This document shows, in pieces, positions 55,295 to 63,291 of a stretch of 64,000 nucleotides of DNA; the stretch's first letter is position 1, and each line of letters begins with the position of its first letter. Source of the stretch: Myxococcales bacterium (GTDB lineage: Bacteria; Myxococcota_A; Polyangia; Haliangiales; Haliangiaceae). The stretch covers positions 1 through 64,000 of the forward strand of contig JADJUF010000024.1 in NCBI GenBank assembly GCA_016717005.1. Direction: 5' to 3'. The notes under the pieces were generated by a model. That model was not told the origin of the DNA, ran no database searches, and worked only from the letters and a program-made list of their open reading frames with translations. The translations under genes were made by a program, and so were the position numbers.

Positions 55295-56878
55295 TCACGC
55301 CGTCGGGGCCGGTCGCGGTCGGGCGCGATCCCGCGGGCCCGGCGGCACCGGCAGATCGACGGCGACCTCGGTCGGGCGTGGGATCGCCTCGGCGGCGGCG
55401 CGGATGCGGGGCACGACCTGCTCGGCGGTGTAGCGGATCAGGTGCTCGCCCTGGATCGCCTTCTCGATCGCCCACGACGTGAACGCCGGCGACTTGCGGA
55501 TCGCCGCGCCGAGCAGCTGCCAGAACTGACGCCGGCGCCCGCCGCGCACGCCGAGCTGCCAGACGGCCCGCGCGGCGATGCGCGCGCCGCCGGCGCGGAC
55601 CCGCGCGGTCGGGGTCGGCGCCAGCGCCAGGTGGGCCAGGCAGCGCGCCAGGTAGGCGTCGGGCGAGTAGATCTCGGCCAGCAGGTCGGCGTAGCCGGTG
55701 AGCAGCGCCCGCTCGTCCATGATCGGCACGAAGTTGGTGTGCGCGTACTGATCGCCGCCGCCCGACGTCCGCAGGCGACCGGCCTGCGCGAGCCGGCGCC
55801 ACAGCGCGGTGCCCGGCAGCGCGGTCAGCAGGCCGACCATCGCCAGCGGGATCGGCGCCGCGGCGAGGAACCGGCGCTGGGCCGCGAGCGCGCTCAGGTC
55901 GTCGCTGTCGAACCCGACGATGAAGCCCGACATGACCTCGAGCCCGCCGCGGGCCAGGATCGCGACCGCCTCGGCCGGCGCCATGCGCAGGTTCTGGGTC
56001 TTGCCGACGCCGCGCAGCGCCTCCTCGGACGGCGTCTCGATGCCCAGGAACACCGCGCCGAACCCGGCCCCGACCATGCCGCGCACGAGGTCGGGCTCGC
56101 CCGCGAGATCGACGCTGGCCTCGGTGTAGAGCGCCAGCGGCCAGTCGTGCGCGACCTGCCACGCGGTCAGCGCCGGCAGGAGCGTCGCGACCTCGCGCCG
56201 GTTGCCGATGAAGTTGTCGTCGACCAGGAACACCGTGCCGCGCCAGCCGAGCTGGTCCAGCGCGTCGAGCTCGGCCAGCACCTGCGCCGGCGCCTTGACC
56301 CGCGGCACCCGACCGAAGATCTCGATCACGTCGCAGAACTCGCACCGGAACGGACAGCCGCGCGAGTACTGCACGCTCATCGACGCGTAGGCGGTGAGGT
56401 CGAGCAGGTCGTAGCGCGGCAGCCGGGTCTGGGCCAGGGCCGGGCGCGCGCTCGGCGCGGGCACGACGCCGTCCGTGACGCCGGTGATCGCCTGCCACAG
56501 CTCGTCGTCGCGGCCCTCGACCTCGCCGCAGAACACCACGTCGGCCGCGGCCAGGTCGTCGGGCGCGGTCGTGGCCGCGGGCCCGCCGACGATCGTGCGA
56601 CGCCCCAGCCGGCGCGCGCGCGCGATGAGCTCGAGCATCGACGGCAGCTGGATGCGCATGCCGCCGATCAGCACCACGTCGGCCCAGGCCAGCGCGGCGT
56701 CGTCGAGCGGCGTCACCGCGAGGTCGATCAGCCGGACCTCGGCCGACGCCGGCAGGTGCGCGGCGACGGTGATCAGGCCCAGCGGCGGCAACGTCGCGCG
56801 CTTGGCGATGATCGGCAGCGCGTGCTGGAAGCCCCAGTAGGTGATCGGGAACGCCGGGTGAGCGAGGAGGATGCGCAT
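55295..56878 (-). CDS. B12-binding-type radical SAM protein (HpnP-like)
   Basis: A 527-residue protein with an N-terminal cobalamin-binding-type domain (1-150; MRILLAHPAFPITYWGFQHA), a radical SAM core with C175, C179 and C182 (RGCPFRCEFCDVIEIFG), and a C-terminal DUF4070-like region. The segment around YASMSVQYSRGCPFRCEFCD, then RVKAPAQVLAELDALDQLGW and FLVDDNFIGN, is shared with HpnP, the hopanoid C-2 methylase, and with related uncharacterised proteins. The B12 domain lacks a clear DxHxxG motif. Methylation of a lipid or other unactivated carbon is plausible. No hopanoid gene lies near, so HpnP identity is not claimed. Confidence 0.82.
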   Translation of the reverse strand: MRILLAHPAFPITYWGFQHALPIIAKRATLPPLGLITVAAHLPASAEVRLIDLAVTPLDDAALAWADVVLIGGMRIQLPSMLELIARARRLGRRTIVGGPAATTAPDDLAAADVVFCGEVEGRDDELWQAITGVTDGVVPAPSARPALAQTRLPRYDLLDLTAYASMSVQYSRGCPFRCEFCDVIEIFGRVPRVKAPAQVLAELDALDQLGWRGTVFLVDDNFIGNRREVATLLPALTAWQVAHDWPLALYTEASVDLAGEPDLVRGMVGAGFGAVFLGIETPSEEALRGVGKTQNLRMAPAEAVAILARGGLEVMSGFIVGFDSDDLSALAAQRRFLAAAPIPLAMVGLLTALPGTALWRRLAQAGRLRTSGGGDQYAHTNFVPIMDERALLTGYADLLAEIYSPDAYLARCLAHLALAPTPTARVRAGGARIAARAVWQLGVRGGRRRQFWQLLGAAIRKSPAFTSWAIEKAIQGEHLIRYTAEQVVPRIRAAAEAIPRPTEVAVDLPVPPGPRDRARPRPAPTA

Positions 56879-56994
56879 GCCGCCACGGTGCGCGTCCGCA
56901 CGTCAGGATGACGTCACGACTCCGGCACGGCCCGACGACAACGACCGCGCGCGGGCCCGCGAGTTGATCGCGATCAAGTCGCGCCCAGGTTGGC

Positions 56995-57987
56995 TCAGGT
57001 CGCCCCGGCGATCAGCGTCGCCAGCCCGCGGCGCAGGTGCACCGGCAGGACCTGGTGGCGATAGTCGGGATCGTAGGGCAGGTTCGGCAGCGGCCGGCAC
57101 TGGCGCGCGATCAGCTCCGCCAGCACGTCGGCGGTCGCCGGCGCCGACAGCGGCTGGCCACACACCGCGTCGGTCTTGCGCAGCACCCGCGGCGTCGCGG
57201 CCAGCGCGCCGACGACCACCCGGGCGCGCGTGATCATCGCGTCGGGCAGGTCGGCGGTGAGGTCGAACGCCAGCGCGATCGAGATGAGCGGGAAGTCGAT
57301 GCTGCGCCGGACCGTCCACTTGACGTAGGTGGCGCGCCGCGGCCCGGGCGCGATCGGGATCCGGACCTCGGTGGCGAGCTCGCCGGGGGCGCGGGCGGTG
57401 TGGGCGGTGCCGTCGGCGCGGTAGTAGTCGACCAGCGCGATCGTGCGCTCCCCGCCGCGGCCGCGCAGCACCAGCTGTGCGTCGAGCGAGATCAGCACCG
57501 GCACGCAGTCGCTCGACAGCGCCGCGACGCATTGCTGGCCGCCGGGCACGACGTGACAGCGATCGCCGTGGGACTTGAGGCAGCCGCCGAGCGCGTCGCG
57601 CCACAGCGCGGTCTGGTTGACGTAGCGGCAGCGGGTGTCGGCGTGGAGGTTGCCGCCGAGCGTGGCCAGGTTGCGCAGGGTCGGGCCGGCCACGCGCCCG
57701 GCGGCCAGCGCCAGGCTCGGCGCCCGCGCGCGCACCAGCGGGTGCGCGGCCAGGTCGGCCAGGATCACGCCGGCGCCGACGCGCAGCTCGCCGTCGACCT
57801 CGGCGACGTGGCGCAGCGGCAGCCGACCGAGATCGACCAGCACCGTCGGCGCGGCCAGGCGGTGCTTGAGGTTGGGCAGCAGATCGGTGCCGCCCGCGAG
57901 CGCGCGCGCGCCCGGCTCGGCCAGCGCGGCGAGCGCGTCGTCGATCCGCGTCGGGCTGACCACGCGGAGCCGGGGCAGGCGCAGCAT
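56995..57987 (-). CDS. hcrB: 4-hydroxybenzoyl-CoA reductase, FAD subunit (beta)
   Basis: A 330-residue FAD-binding subunit of the xanthine oxidase family. FAD motifs are ALAGGTDLLPNLK and NLATLGGNLHADTRC. The distinguishing feature is a loop with four Cys (C120, C136, C144, C153; RCRYVNQ, GGCLKSH, DRCHVVPGG, QQC). Its spacing matches the extra [4Fe-4S] cluster of Thauera HcrB, which ordinary xanthine dehydrogenases lack. That cluster lets the enzyme run backwards, reducing the aromatic ring position. The ATG shares a base with the hcrA stop. It is last in hcrC-hcrA-hcrB. Confidence 0.8.
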   Translation of the reverse strand: MLRLPRLRVVSPTRIDDALAALAEPGARALAGGTDLLPNLKHRLAAPTVLVDLGRLPLRHVAEVDGELRVGAGVILADLAAHPLVRARAPSLALAAGRVAGPTLRNLATLGGNLHADTRCRYVNQTALWRDALGGCLKSHGDRCHVVPGGQQCVAALSSDCVPVLISLDAQLVLRGRGGERTIALVDYYRADGTAHTARAPGELATEVRIPIAPGPRRATYVKWTVRRSIDFPLISIALAFDLTADLPDAMITRARVVVGALAATPRVLRKTDAVCGQPLSAPATADVLAELIARQCRPLPNLPYDPDYRHQVLPVHLRRGLATLIAGAT

Positions 57988-60371
57988 CAGCCGACCTCGC
58001 GGCGCTTGTGCGGCGCCAGCGCGCCGGCGGCCTCGCGCGCGGCCCGGTCGGTCAGCGCCGCCAGCACCTGCGGCGGCGCGAACGGCGTGCGGGTCAGGCG
58101 GACCCCGATCGCGTCGTAGATCGCGCTGGCGATCGCCGGGATGATCGGGTGCAGCGGGCCCTCGCCGGCCTCCTTGGCGCCGTACGGCCCCTGGGCGTCG
58201 GGGTGCTCGACGATCAGCGCGTGGATCGCCGGGGTGTCGAGCGCGGTCGGCATGCGGTAGTCGAGCAGGCTCGGCGCGGCGACCACGCCGCCGTGGGCGC
58301 CGTCGACGGTGTGGGCCTCCATCAGCGCCTCGGCCAGGCCCATGTAGACCGAGCCCTCGATCTGGCCGGCGACGATGCTCGGCGACAGCGCCTTGCCGCA
58401 GTCGTGGGCGGCCCAGACCTCGACGACGCGGACCTCGCCGGTGGCGACGTCGACCTCGACCTCGGCGACGTGGGCGGTGAACGAGTACGCCGGCGACGCG
58501 CCGATCGTGCCGCCGCGGTAGTCGCCGTGGCGATCGCGGGGCGTGTCGTAGCTGCCGGCCGCGGTCAGGAGCCCGTGGTCGGCCTCGGCCCACTGGAACG
58601 CCTCGGTCAGCGAGCACCGGCGCGCGGGATCGGTCAGATCGATCGCCGCGCGCGCGACCAGCCCGACCTGCCCGGGCGCGAGCTGCCAGCGGCGGGCCAC
58701 CGCGCCGGCGACCTGGCCGCGCAGCGCGCGTGCGGCCGCGAGGCAGGCGTTGCCGACCATCAGCGTCACCCGCGAGCTGTAGGCGCCGAGATCGACCGGG
58801 CACAGATCGCTGTCGGCGGCGACCACGCGGATGTCGGCGAGATCGAGGCCGAGCTCCTCGGCGGCGATCACCGCGACCATCGTCGACGAGCCCTGGCCGA
58901 TGTCGTTGGCGCCGGTGAAGATCCGGGCCCGGCCCGAGCGATCGAGCGTGATCTGGACGGCGGCCTGGGGCAGCTCGGTCGGGTAGATGCAGTAGTTGGT
59001 GCCGCTGATGTAGGTCGAGCCGGCCACGCCGAGGCCGCGCCCGTAGGGCAGCCTTGCGCGCCGCGCGCGCCAGCCCGAGCCGGCCTCGACCCGATCGAGG
59101 CACTCGAGGAACCCGCACGAGCCGACCGCGAACTGGTTGATCGTGCGCGCGTCGGCGCCGAGGAAGTTGCGGCGGCGCAGCTCGATCGGATCGACGCCGA
59201 GCTCGACCGCGGCCATGTCGAGCTGGCTCTCGAGCGCGAACCGCGGCTGGACGCTGCCGTGGCCGCGCTTGGGGCCGCACGCGGGCTTGTTGGTGTACGC
59301 CCGGGTCGAGTCGAAGCGGAACGCCGGCAGCAGGTACGGCGCGCCGAGGAGCTGGCCCGAGTAGTAGGTCGTGACCAGGCCGAAGCTCGAGTAGGCGCCG
59401 CCGTCGATCACCGTCCGGGCGTCGACCGCGGTGATGCGGCCGTCGCGGTCGAACCCGGTCTTGTAGTGCATCGCCATCGGGTGGCGCCCGCGGTGCGCGA
59501 GGAACACCTCCTCGCGGGTGTACAGGAACTTCACCGGCCGACCGGTCCGGACCGCGAGCAGCGCGGCGCAGAACTCCAGGTCGAACGGCTCGCTCTTGCC
59601 GCCGAACGCGCCGCCCACCGGCGGCTGGATCACCCGGAGGCGGTGCGCCGGCCAGCCCAGCACCTTGGCCAGCTCGCGGTGCAGGTAGTGCGAGACCTGG
59701 GTCGCCGACCACACCGTCAGGACGCCGTGGCCGTCGACGGTCGCCAGCGCGCAGTGGGGCTCGAGCGCGGCGTGGGTCGAGCCCTCGAAGTGAAACTCGG
59801 TGTCGAGCACCAGCGCGCTGCCGGCCAGCGCGCCGTCGACGTCGCCGAACGCGAGGTCGACGTGCTTGGACAGGTTGCCGTGCTTGGCGTACGGGTTGAT
59901 CGGCTCGTCGGTCGACGCCAGCGCGGCGACCGGATCGAAGATCGCCGGCAGCGGCTGGTAGCTGACGACGATCGCGTCGACGGCGGCGATCGCGGTGTCC
60001 TCGTCGACCGCCGCGACCGCGGCCACGCCGTCGCCGACGTGGCAGACCTTGGTCACCGCCAGGGCGTTCTCGTCGGGCGTCCACGGGATGACGCCGTACG
60101 GCGTCGGCAGGTCGGCGCCGGTGATGACCGCGTGGACCCCAGGCAGCGCCAGGGCCGGCGCGGGATCGATCGCGATGATGCGCGCGTGGGCGTGGGGCGA
60201 GCGCTTGATGCGCCCGTGCAGCATGCCGGGCAGCTTGAGATCGTCGGTGTAGCGCGCGACGCCCCGCATGCGATCGACCGCGTCGATCTTGCGGTGGGCG
60301 CGACCGACCTGGTGGCCCGCGACCGCGCGGGCCTCGTCGCGGCCGTCGCCGACCTTGCGGAAGTCAGCCAC
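57987..60371 (-). CDS. hcrA: 4-hydroxybenzoyl-CoA reductase-like molybdenum subunit (alpha)
   Basis: A 794-residue molybdopterin-binding subunit. Motifs are HKIDAVDRMRGVARYTDDLK-type entry (RKIDAVDRMRGVARYTDD), ALEPHCALATVDG, VGGAFGGKSEP for the cofactor, RGHGSVQPRFALE and the C-terminal GPYGAKEAGEGPLHP holding the catalytic Glu. The GTG at 60371 overlaps the hcrC stop by 8 nt. The subunit carries the Mo site where 4-hydroxybenzoyl-CoA loses its hydroxyl to give benzoyl-CoA. The alternative is another aromatic or heterocyclic hydroxylase of the same family; the HcrB-type partner favours the reductase. Confidence 0.78.
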   Translation of the reverse strand: MADFRKVGDGRDEARAVAGHQVGRAHRKIDAVDRMRGVARYTDDLKLPGMLHGRIKRSPHAHARIIAIDPAPALALPGVHAVITGADLPTPYGVIPWTPDENALAVTKVCHVGDGVAAVAAVDEDTAIAAVDAIVVSYQPLPAIFDPVAALASTDEPINPYAKHGNLSKHVDLAFGDVDGALAGSALVLDTEFHFEGSTHAALEPHCALATVDGHGVLTVWSATQVSHYLHRELAKVLGWPAHRLRVIQPPVGGAFGGKSEPFDLEFCAALLAVRTGRPVKFLYTREEVFLAHRGRHPMAMHYKTGFDRDGRITAVDARTVIDGGAYSSFGLVTTYYSGQLLGAPYLLPAFRFDSTRAYTNKPACGPKRGHGSVQPRFALESQLDMAAVELGVDPIELRRRNFLGADARTINQFAVGSCGFLECLDRVEAGSGWRARRARLPYGRGLGVAGSTYISGTNYCIYPTELPQAAVQITLDRSGRARIFTGANDIGQGSSTMVAVIAAEELGLDLADIRVVAADSDLCPVDLGAYSSRVTLMVGNACLAAARALRGQVAGAVARRWQLAPGQVGLVARAAIDLTDPARRCSLTEAFQWAEADHGLLTAAGSYDTPRDRHGDYRGGTIGASPAYSFTAHVAEVEVDVATGEVRVVEVWAAHDCGKALSPSIVAGQIEGSVYMGLAEALMEAHTVDGAHGGVVAAPSLLDYRMPTALDTPAIHALIVEHPDAQGPYGAKEAGEGPLHPIIPAIASAIYDAIGVRLTRTPFAPPQVLAALTDRAAREAAGALAPHKRREVG

Positions 60372-60855
60372 CGTCGCCCTCGCCGGGGTCGGCGCTGGCG
60401 GCGACCACCGCGTCGAGGATCCGGGTGTAGCCGGTGCACCGGCACAGGTTGCCGGCCAGGGCGGCGGCGGCCTCGTCGCGGGTGACGGGGCGACCGGCGG
60501 CGCGCAGGAACGCCTCGGCGGCCATGACGATGCCCGGGGTGCAGAACCCGCACTGCGCCGCGACCGCGTGGTCGAACGCATCGAACAGCGGGTGCAAGGT
60601 CGGTCCGCGCAGGCCCTCGACCGTGGTCACCGCGCGACCGTCGACCTGGCGGGCCAGGACCACGCACGACGGCACGGGGCGGCCATCGAGCTGCACCGTG
60701 CACGCGCCGCAGTCGCCCTTGTCGCAGCCCTGCTTGGTGCCGATCAGATCGAGCCGGTAGCGGAGGACCTCGAGCAAGGTCCAGTGGGCGGGGGTGGCGA
60801 CCGTGACCGGCTCGCCGTTGAGCGTGAAGCGCACCAGGCTGGTGTCATCGTCCAT
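60364..60855 (-). CDS. hcrC: 4-hydroxybenzoyl-CoA reductase-like [2Fe-2S] subunit (gamma)
   Basis: A 163-residue iron-sulfur subunit with two [2Fe-2S] clusters: C44, C49, C52 and C64 (GCDKGDCGACTV, SCVVLA) and C102, C105, C138 and C140 (QCGFCTPG, NLCRCTGY). Length matches HcrC (about 161 aa). The ATG is set by GGGAGG 7 nt upstream. It is the first gene of the three-subunit operon and is divergent from the FNR-like regulator. Confidence 0.85.
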   Translation of the reverse strand: MDDDTSLVRFTLNGEPVTVATPAHWTLLEVLRYRLDLIGTKQGCDKGDCGACTVQLDGRPVPSCVVLARQVDGRAVTTVEGLRGPTLHPLFDAFDHAVAAQCGFCTPGIVMAAEAFLRAAGRPVTRDEAAAALAGNLCRCTGYTRILDAVVAASADPGEGDGG

Positions 60856-60931
60856 CGGACGTCCTCCCTTCGGCGAGCCCAGGCGGGGCGGTCATGGGCG
60901 ATGCCAGATCCGCGCCGGGGCGCTGCCGATG

Positions 60932-60951
60932 ACCCTCGTCAACTCGAGGGT
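60932..60951. promoter_or_regulatory. Dyad between hcrC and the FNR-like gene
   Basis: ACCCTCG and CGAGGGT form a perfect 7-bp dyad around a 6-nt spacer. The geometry is like that of Crp/FNR operators, but the half-site is not TTGAT or TGTGA. It lies 77 nt upstream of hcrC. It could equally be a hairpin in the hcr leader. Confidence 0.35.
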
Positions 60952-61125
60952 GCGGACGCGCCCCACGCGCCCCATGCGCCTGGTGACGCGGCACGCCGCG
61001 CGCAAGCTTCGCGCGGCTCGTGCGCCGGTGCGCGCAAGGCGTGCGTGGATTCGCGGGGCGGCCCCTATCCCGGTGCGCAGTTGCCGCGCGATCCGGTCGG
61101 CCCACGGCCTGCAAGCCACTACCAC

Positions 61126-61773
61126 ATGACGCCGATCAAGCCCGGGGAGATCAGCAGCTGCTCGGCGTGTCCCTGCGGCCAGGCCGCCGGCGTCCGCTAC
61201 GGTGGTCGCTGTCCCCTGGTGGATCGCAAGCGCCGGACCGACGAGATGATCTACCTGGAGGGCGACGCGGTGTCGTCGGTCTGGTTCGTCAAGCGCGGCA
61301 CGGTGGTCCTGTCGCGGACCACCAGCGACGGCGCTGATCACGCCCACACCGTCCGGGCGGCCGGGACCTTCATCGGGCTGGAGGCGCTGATCCAGGGCAC
61401 CTACGCCGACACCGCCCGCACCACCGCGCCGACCGTGCTGTGCGGCATCAGCCGGACCGGGCTCGACGCCTGGTTCGGGCCGCGCGGGACCCCGGCGCGC
61501 ATGGCGCTCGAGCTGACGCTCGCGGCCGGGTGCGCAGCGCCGGTGCGCTCGGCGGCGTCGGACGGCACGTCGATCCAGCGCGTCGCCCGGTGGATCCTGA
61601 CCAGCGGCGACGAGCAGCCGGTGCCGCGCACGGTCATGGCCTCGCTGCTCGGGATGGTGCCCGAGACGCTGTCGCGGGCCCTGGCGCAGCTCGACGCCGA
61701 CGGCGCGATCGCCGTGACCCGGCGCGCGGTCACCGTCCGTGATCGCGCCGCGCTCGAGCAGCGCGCGCGCTGA
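61126..61773 (+). CDS. Crp/FNR family regulator with N-terminal Cys cluster
   Basis: A 215-residue FNR-like regulator. The N-terminus carries C12, C15, C17 and C29 (SSCSACPCGQ and GGRCPL), suggestive of an Fe-S cluster, though E. coli FNR uses a different spacing and a distant fourth Cys. The effector domain is at about 30-135 (WFVKRGTVVLSRTTSDG, FIGLEALIQGTYA). The C-terminal helix-turn-helix has TVMASLLGMVPETLSRALAQ, with the FNR-type E..SR. It is divergent from hcrCAB, so it is likely the switch for anaerobic aromatic degradation, as AadR is in Rhodopseudomonas. The ATG is preferred because the upstream frame continues the hcrC antisense. Confidence 0.85.
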   Translation: MTPIKPGEISSCSACPCGQAAGVRYGGRCPLVDRKRRTDEMIYLEGDAVSSVWFVKRGTVVLSRTTSDGADHAHTVRAAGTFIGLEALIQGTYADTARTTAPTVLCGISRTGLDAWFGPRGTPARMALELTLAAGCAAPVRSAASDGTSIQRVARWILTSGDEQPVPRTVMASLLGMVPETLSRALAQLDADGAIAVTRRAVTVRDRAALEQRAR

Positions 61774-61782
61774 GCTCGTGGC

Positions 61783-62010
61783 GCGCGGGTCGCGCGGAAG
61801 GCGCGGGTCGCGCGGAAGGCGCGGGTCGCGCGGAAGGCGCGCGGCGGTCGTGGCGCGCGTGGCGCACCTGGCGCGCGGATGACGCATGACGCGCAGATGG
61901 CGCGTGGCGCGCGCGCGCAGATGACGCGTGGCGGTCGTGCCCCGCGTGGTGTTCATGGCGCGAGCATGACGCGCGGCGGTCGTGCCCCGGGTGGTGTTCT
62001 TGGCGCGCGG
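61783..62010. repeat. Tandem repeats after the FNR-like gene
   Basis: Three exact 18-bp copies of GCGCGGGTCGCGCGGAAG (61783-61836) are followed by irregular GCGCGTGGC units and two 45-bp copies (61921-61965, 61966-62010) differing at about five positions. They fill the gap between two convergent genes. Confidence 0.9.
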
Positions 62011-62015
62011 GTCGT

Positions 62016-63272
62016 TCACGGCGTGCGCACGACGGCCTCGAGCTCGTCGTCGGTGAGGATCCGATCCTGGCGCTTGGCGTGCGCGAGCACCCGGCCGACC
62101 AGCTCGTCGGTGGCCGGGTAGCCGTGGTGCCGCAGCCACCACGCGGCGTTGGCGCGGCCGCTGTAGTGACCGACCGCGATCTCCTGGGTCCGACCGAACC
62201 GGCGCGCCGGCACCGACGAGTACACCCGATCGGCGAGGTCGAGATCGCCCGAGGCCTCGGCCTTGGCCACGGCCGCGGCGTGGACGCCGGTCGCGGTCCG
62301 GAACACGTCGCGGCCCGCCAGCGGGTACGACGCCGGGATCGGCACGCCGGTGGCCACGCTGATCTGCGTGACGTAGTCGACCAGGCACGACACGTCGTGG
62401 CGGGCCGGATCGAGCAGGCCGAGCAGGTGCAAGTTGAGCAAGATCAGATCGAGCGGGGCGTTGCCGGCGCGCTCGCCCAGGCCCAGGCCGCAGCCGTGGA
62501 CCCGGTCGACGCCGCACTCGAGCGCGGCCAGCGAGTTGACCAGCGCGTGGCCGCGATCGTCGTGGCCGTGCCAGTCGACCGCGACCCGGTCGGCGACGTC
62601 GAGCGCGCGCAGCACGCCGCGGGTGAAGTTGACCAGGCTGCGCACGCCCTCGGGCGTGGCGTGGCCGCAGGTGTCGCACAGCACCAGCCGGCTGGCGCCG
62701 GCGTCGATCGCCGCGCGGAACAGCGTGTCGAGCGCGGTCGGGTGGCTGCGGCTGGTGTCCTCGGTGACGAACGACGCCGGCAGGCCGGCGGCCACGACCG
62801 CGCCGATCGCGGTCCGGGTGTGCGCGACCAGCTGGGCCAGGTCCCAGCCCTCGACGATGCTGCGGATCGGGCTCGAGCCGATGAACACCGTCACCTCGAT
62901 GGCCATGCCGGCCTGCTGCGACAGGTCGAGGATCGGCGTGATGTCGGCCAGGACCGTGCGCGCGGCGCAGTTGGGCGTGAGCGGGAGCCGCTCGGCGTCG
63001 ATGGTCCGCAGGAGCGCGAGCACGTCGGTGCGCGCGCGCTGGCCGGCGCCGGGCAGGCCGAGGTCGACCGCGTCGATCCCGAGCCGCGCCATCAGCCGCA
63101 GGAGCGCCTGCTTCTGCTCGATCGAGGGGTCGCGCACCGACGGCGCCTGCAGGCCGTCGCGGAAGGTCTCGTCGAGCAGCCCCGGCGGCTTGCGCACCGC
63201 CGGCCGGGCGCGGTCCTTCTCGTTCCAGTCGTAGATGCGGCTGGTCGGATCGTCGCGGTCGACCTGCAGCAT
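62016..63272 (-). CDS. HMG-CoA lyase-like / isopropylmalate synthase family enzyme
   Basis: A 418-residue DRE-TIM-type enzyme. The metal-binding motif near the N-terminus is LLDETFRDGLQAPS, a variant of DxTLRDGxQ. The second ligand set is DWHGHDDRGHA, with LCDTCGHATPEGV and GCGLGLGERAGNAP as in homocitrate and isopropylmalate synthases. It joins or cleaves acyl-CoA and a keto acid. The exact reaction is not readable; the LeuA C-terminal regulatory domain is absent. It starts 19 nt after the benzoyl-CoA reductase D-like gene, so probably serves the same pathway rather than leucine synthesis. Confidence 0.8.
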   Translation of the reverse strand: MLQVDRDDPTSRIYDWNEKDRARPAVRKPPGLLDETFRDGLQAPSVRDPSIEQKQALLRLMARLGIDAVDLGLPGAGQRARTDVLALLRTIDAERLPLTPNCAARTVLADITPILDLSQQAGMAIEVTVFIGSSPIRSIVEGWDLAQLVAHTRTAIGAVVAAGLPASFVTEDTSRSHPTALDTLFRAAIDAGASRLVLCDTCGHATPEGVRSLVNFTRGVLRALDVADRVAVDWHGHDDRGHALVNSLAALECGVDRVHGCGLGLGERAGNAPLDLILLNLHLLGLLDPARHDVSCLVDYVTQISVATGVPIPASYPLAGRDVFRTATGVHAAAVAKAEASGDLDLADRVYSSVPARRFGRTQEIAVGHYSGRANAAWWLRHHGYPATDELVGRVLAHAKRQDRILTDDELEAVVRTP

Positions 63273-63291
63273 GGCAAACCTCGGGCGGCGG

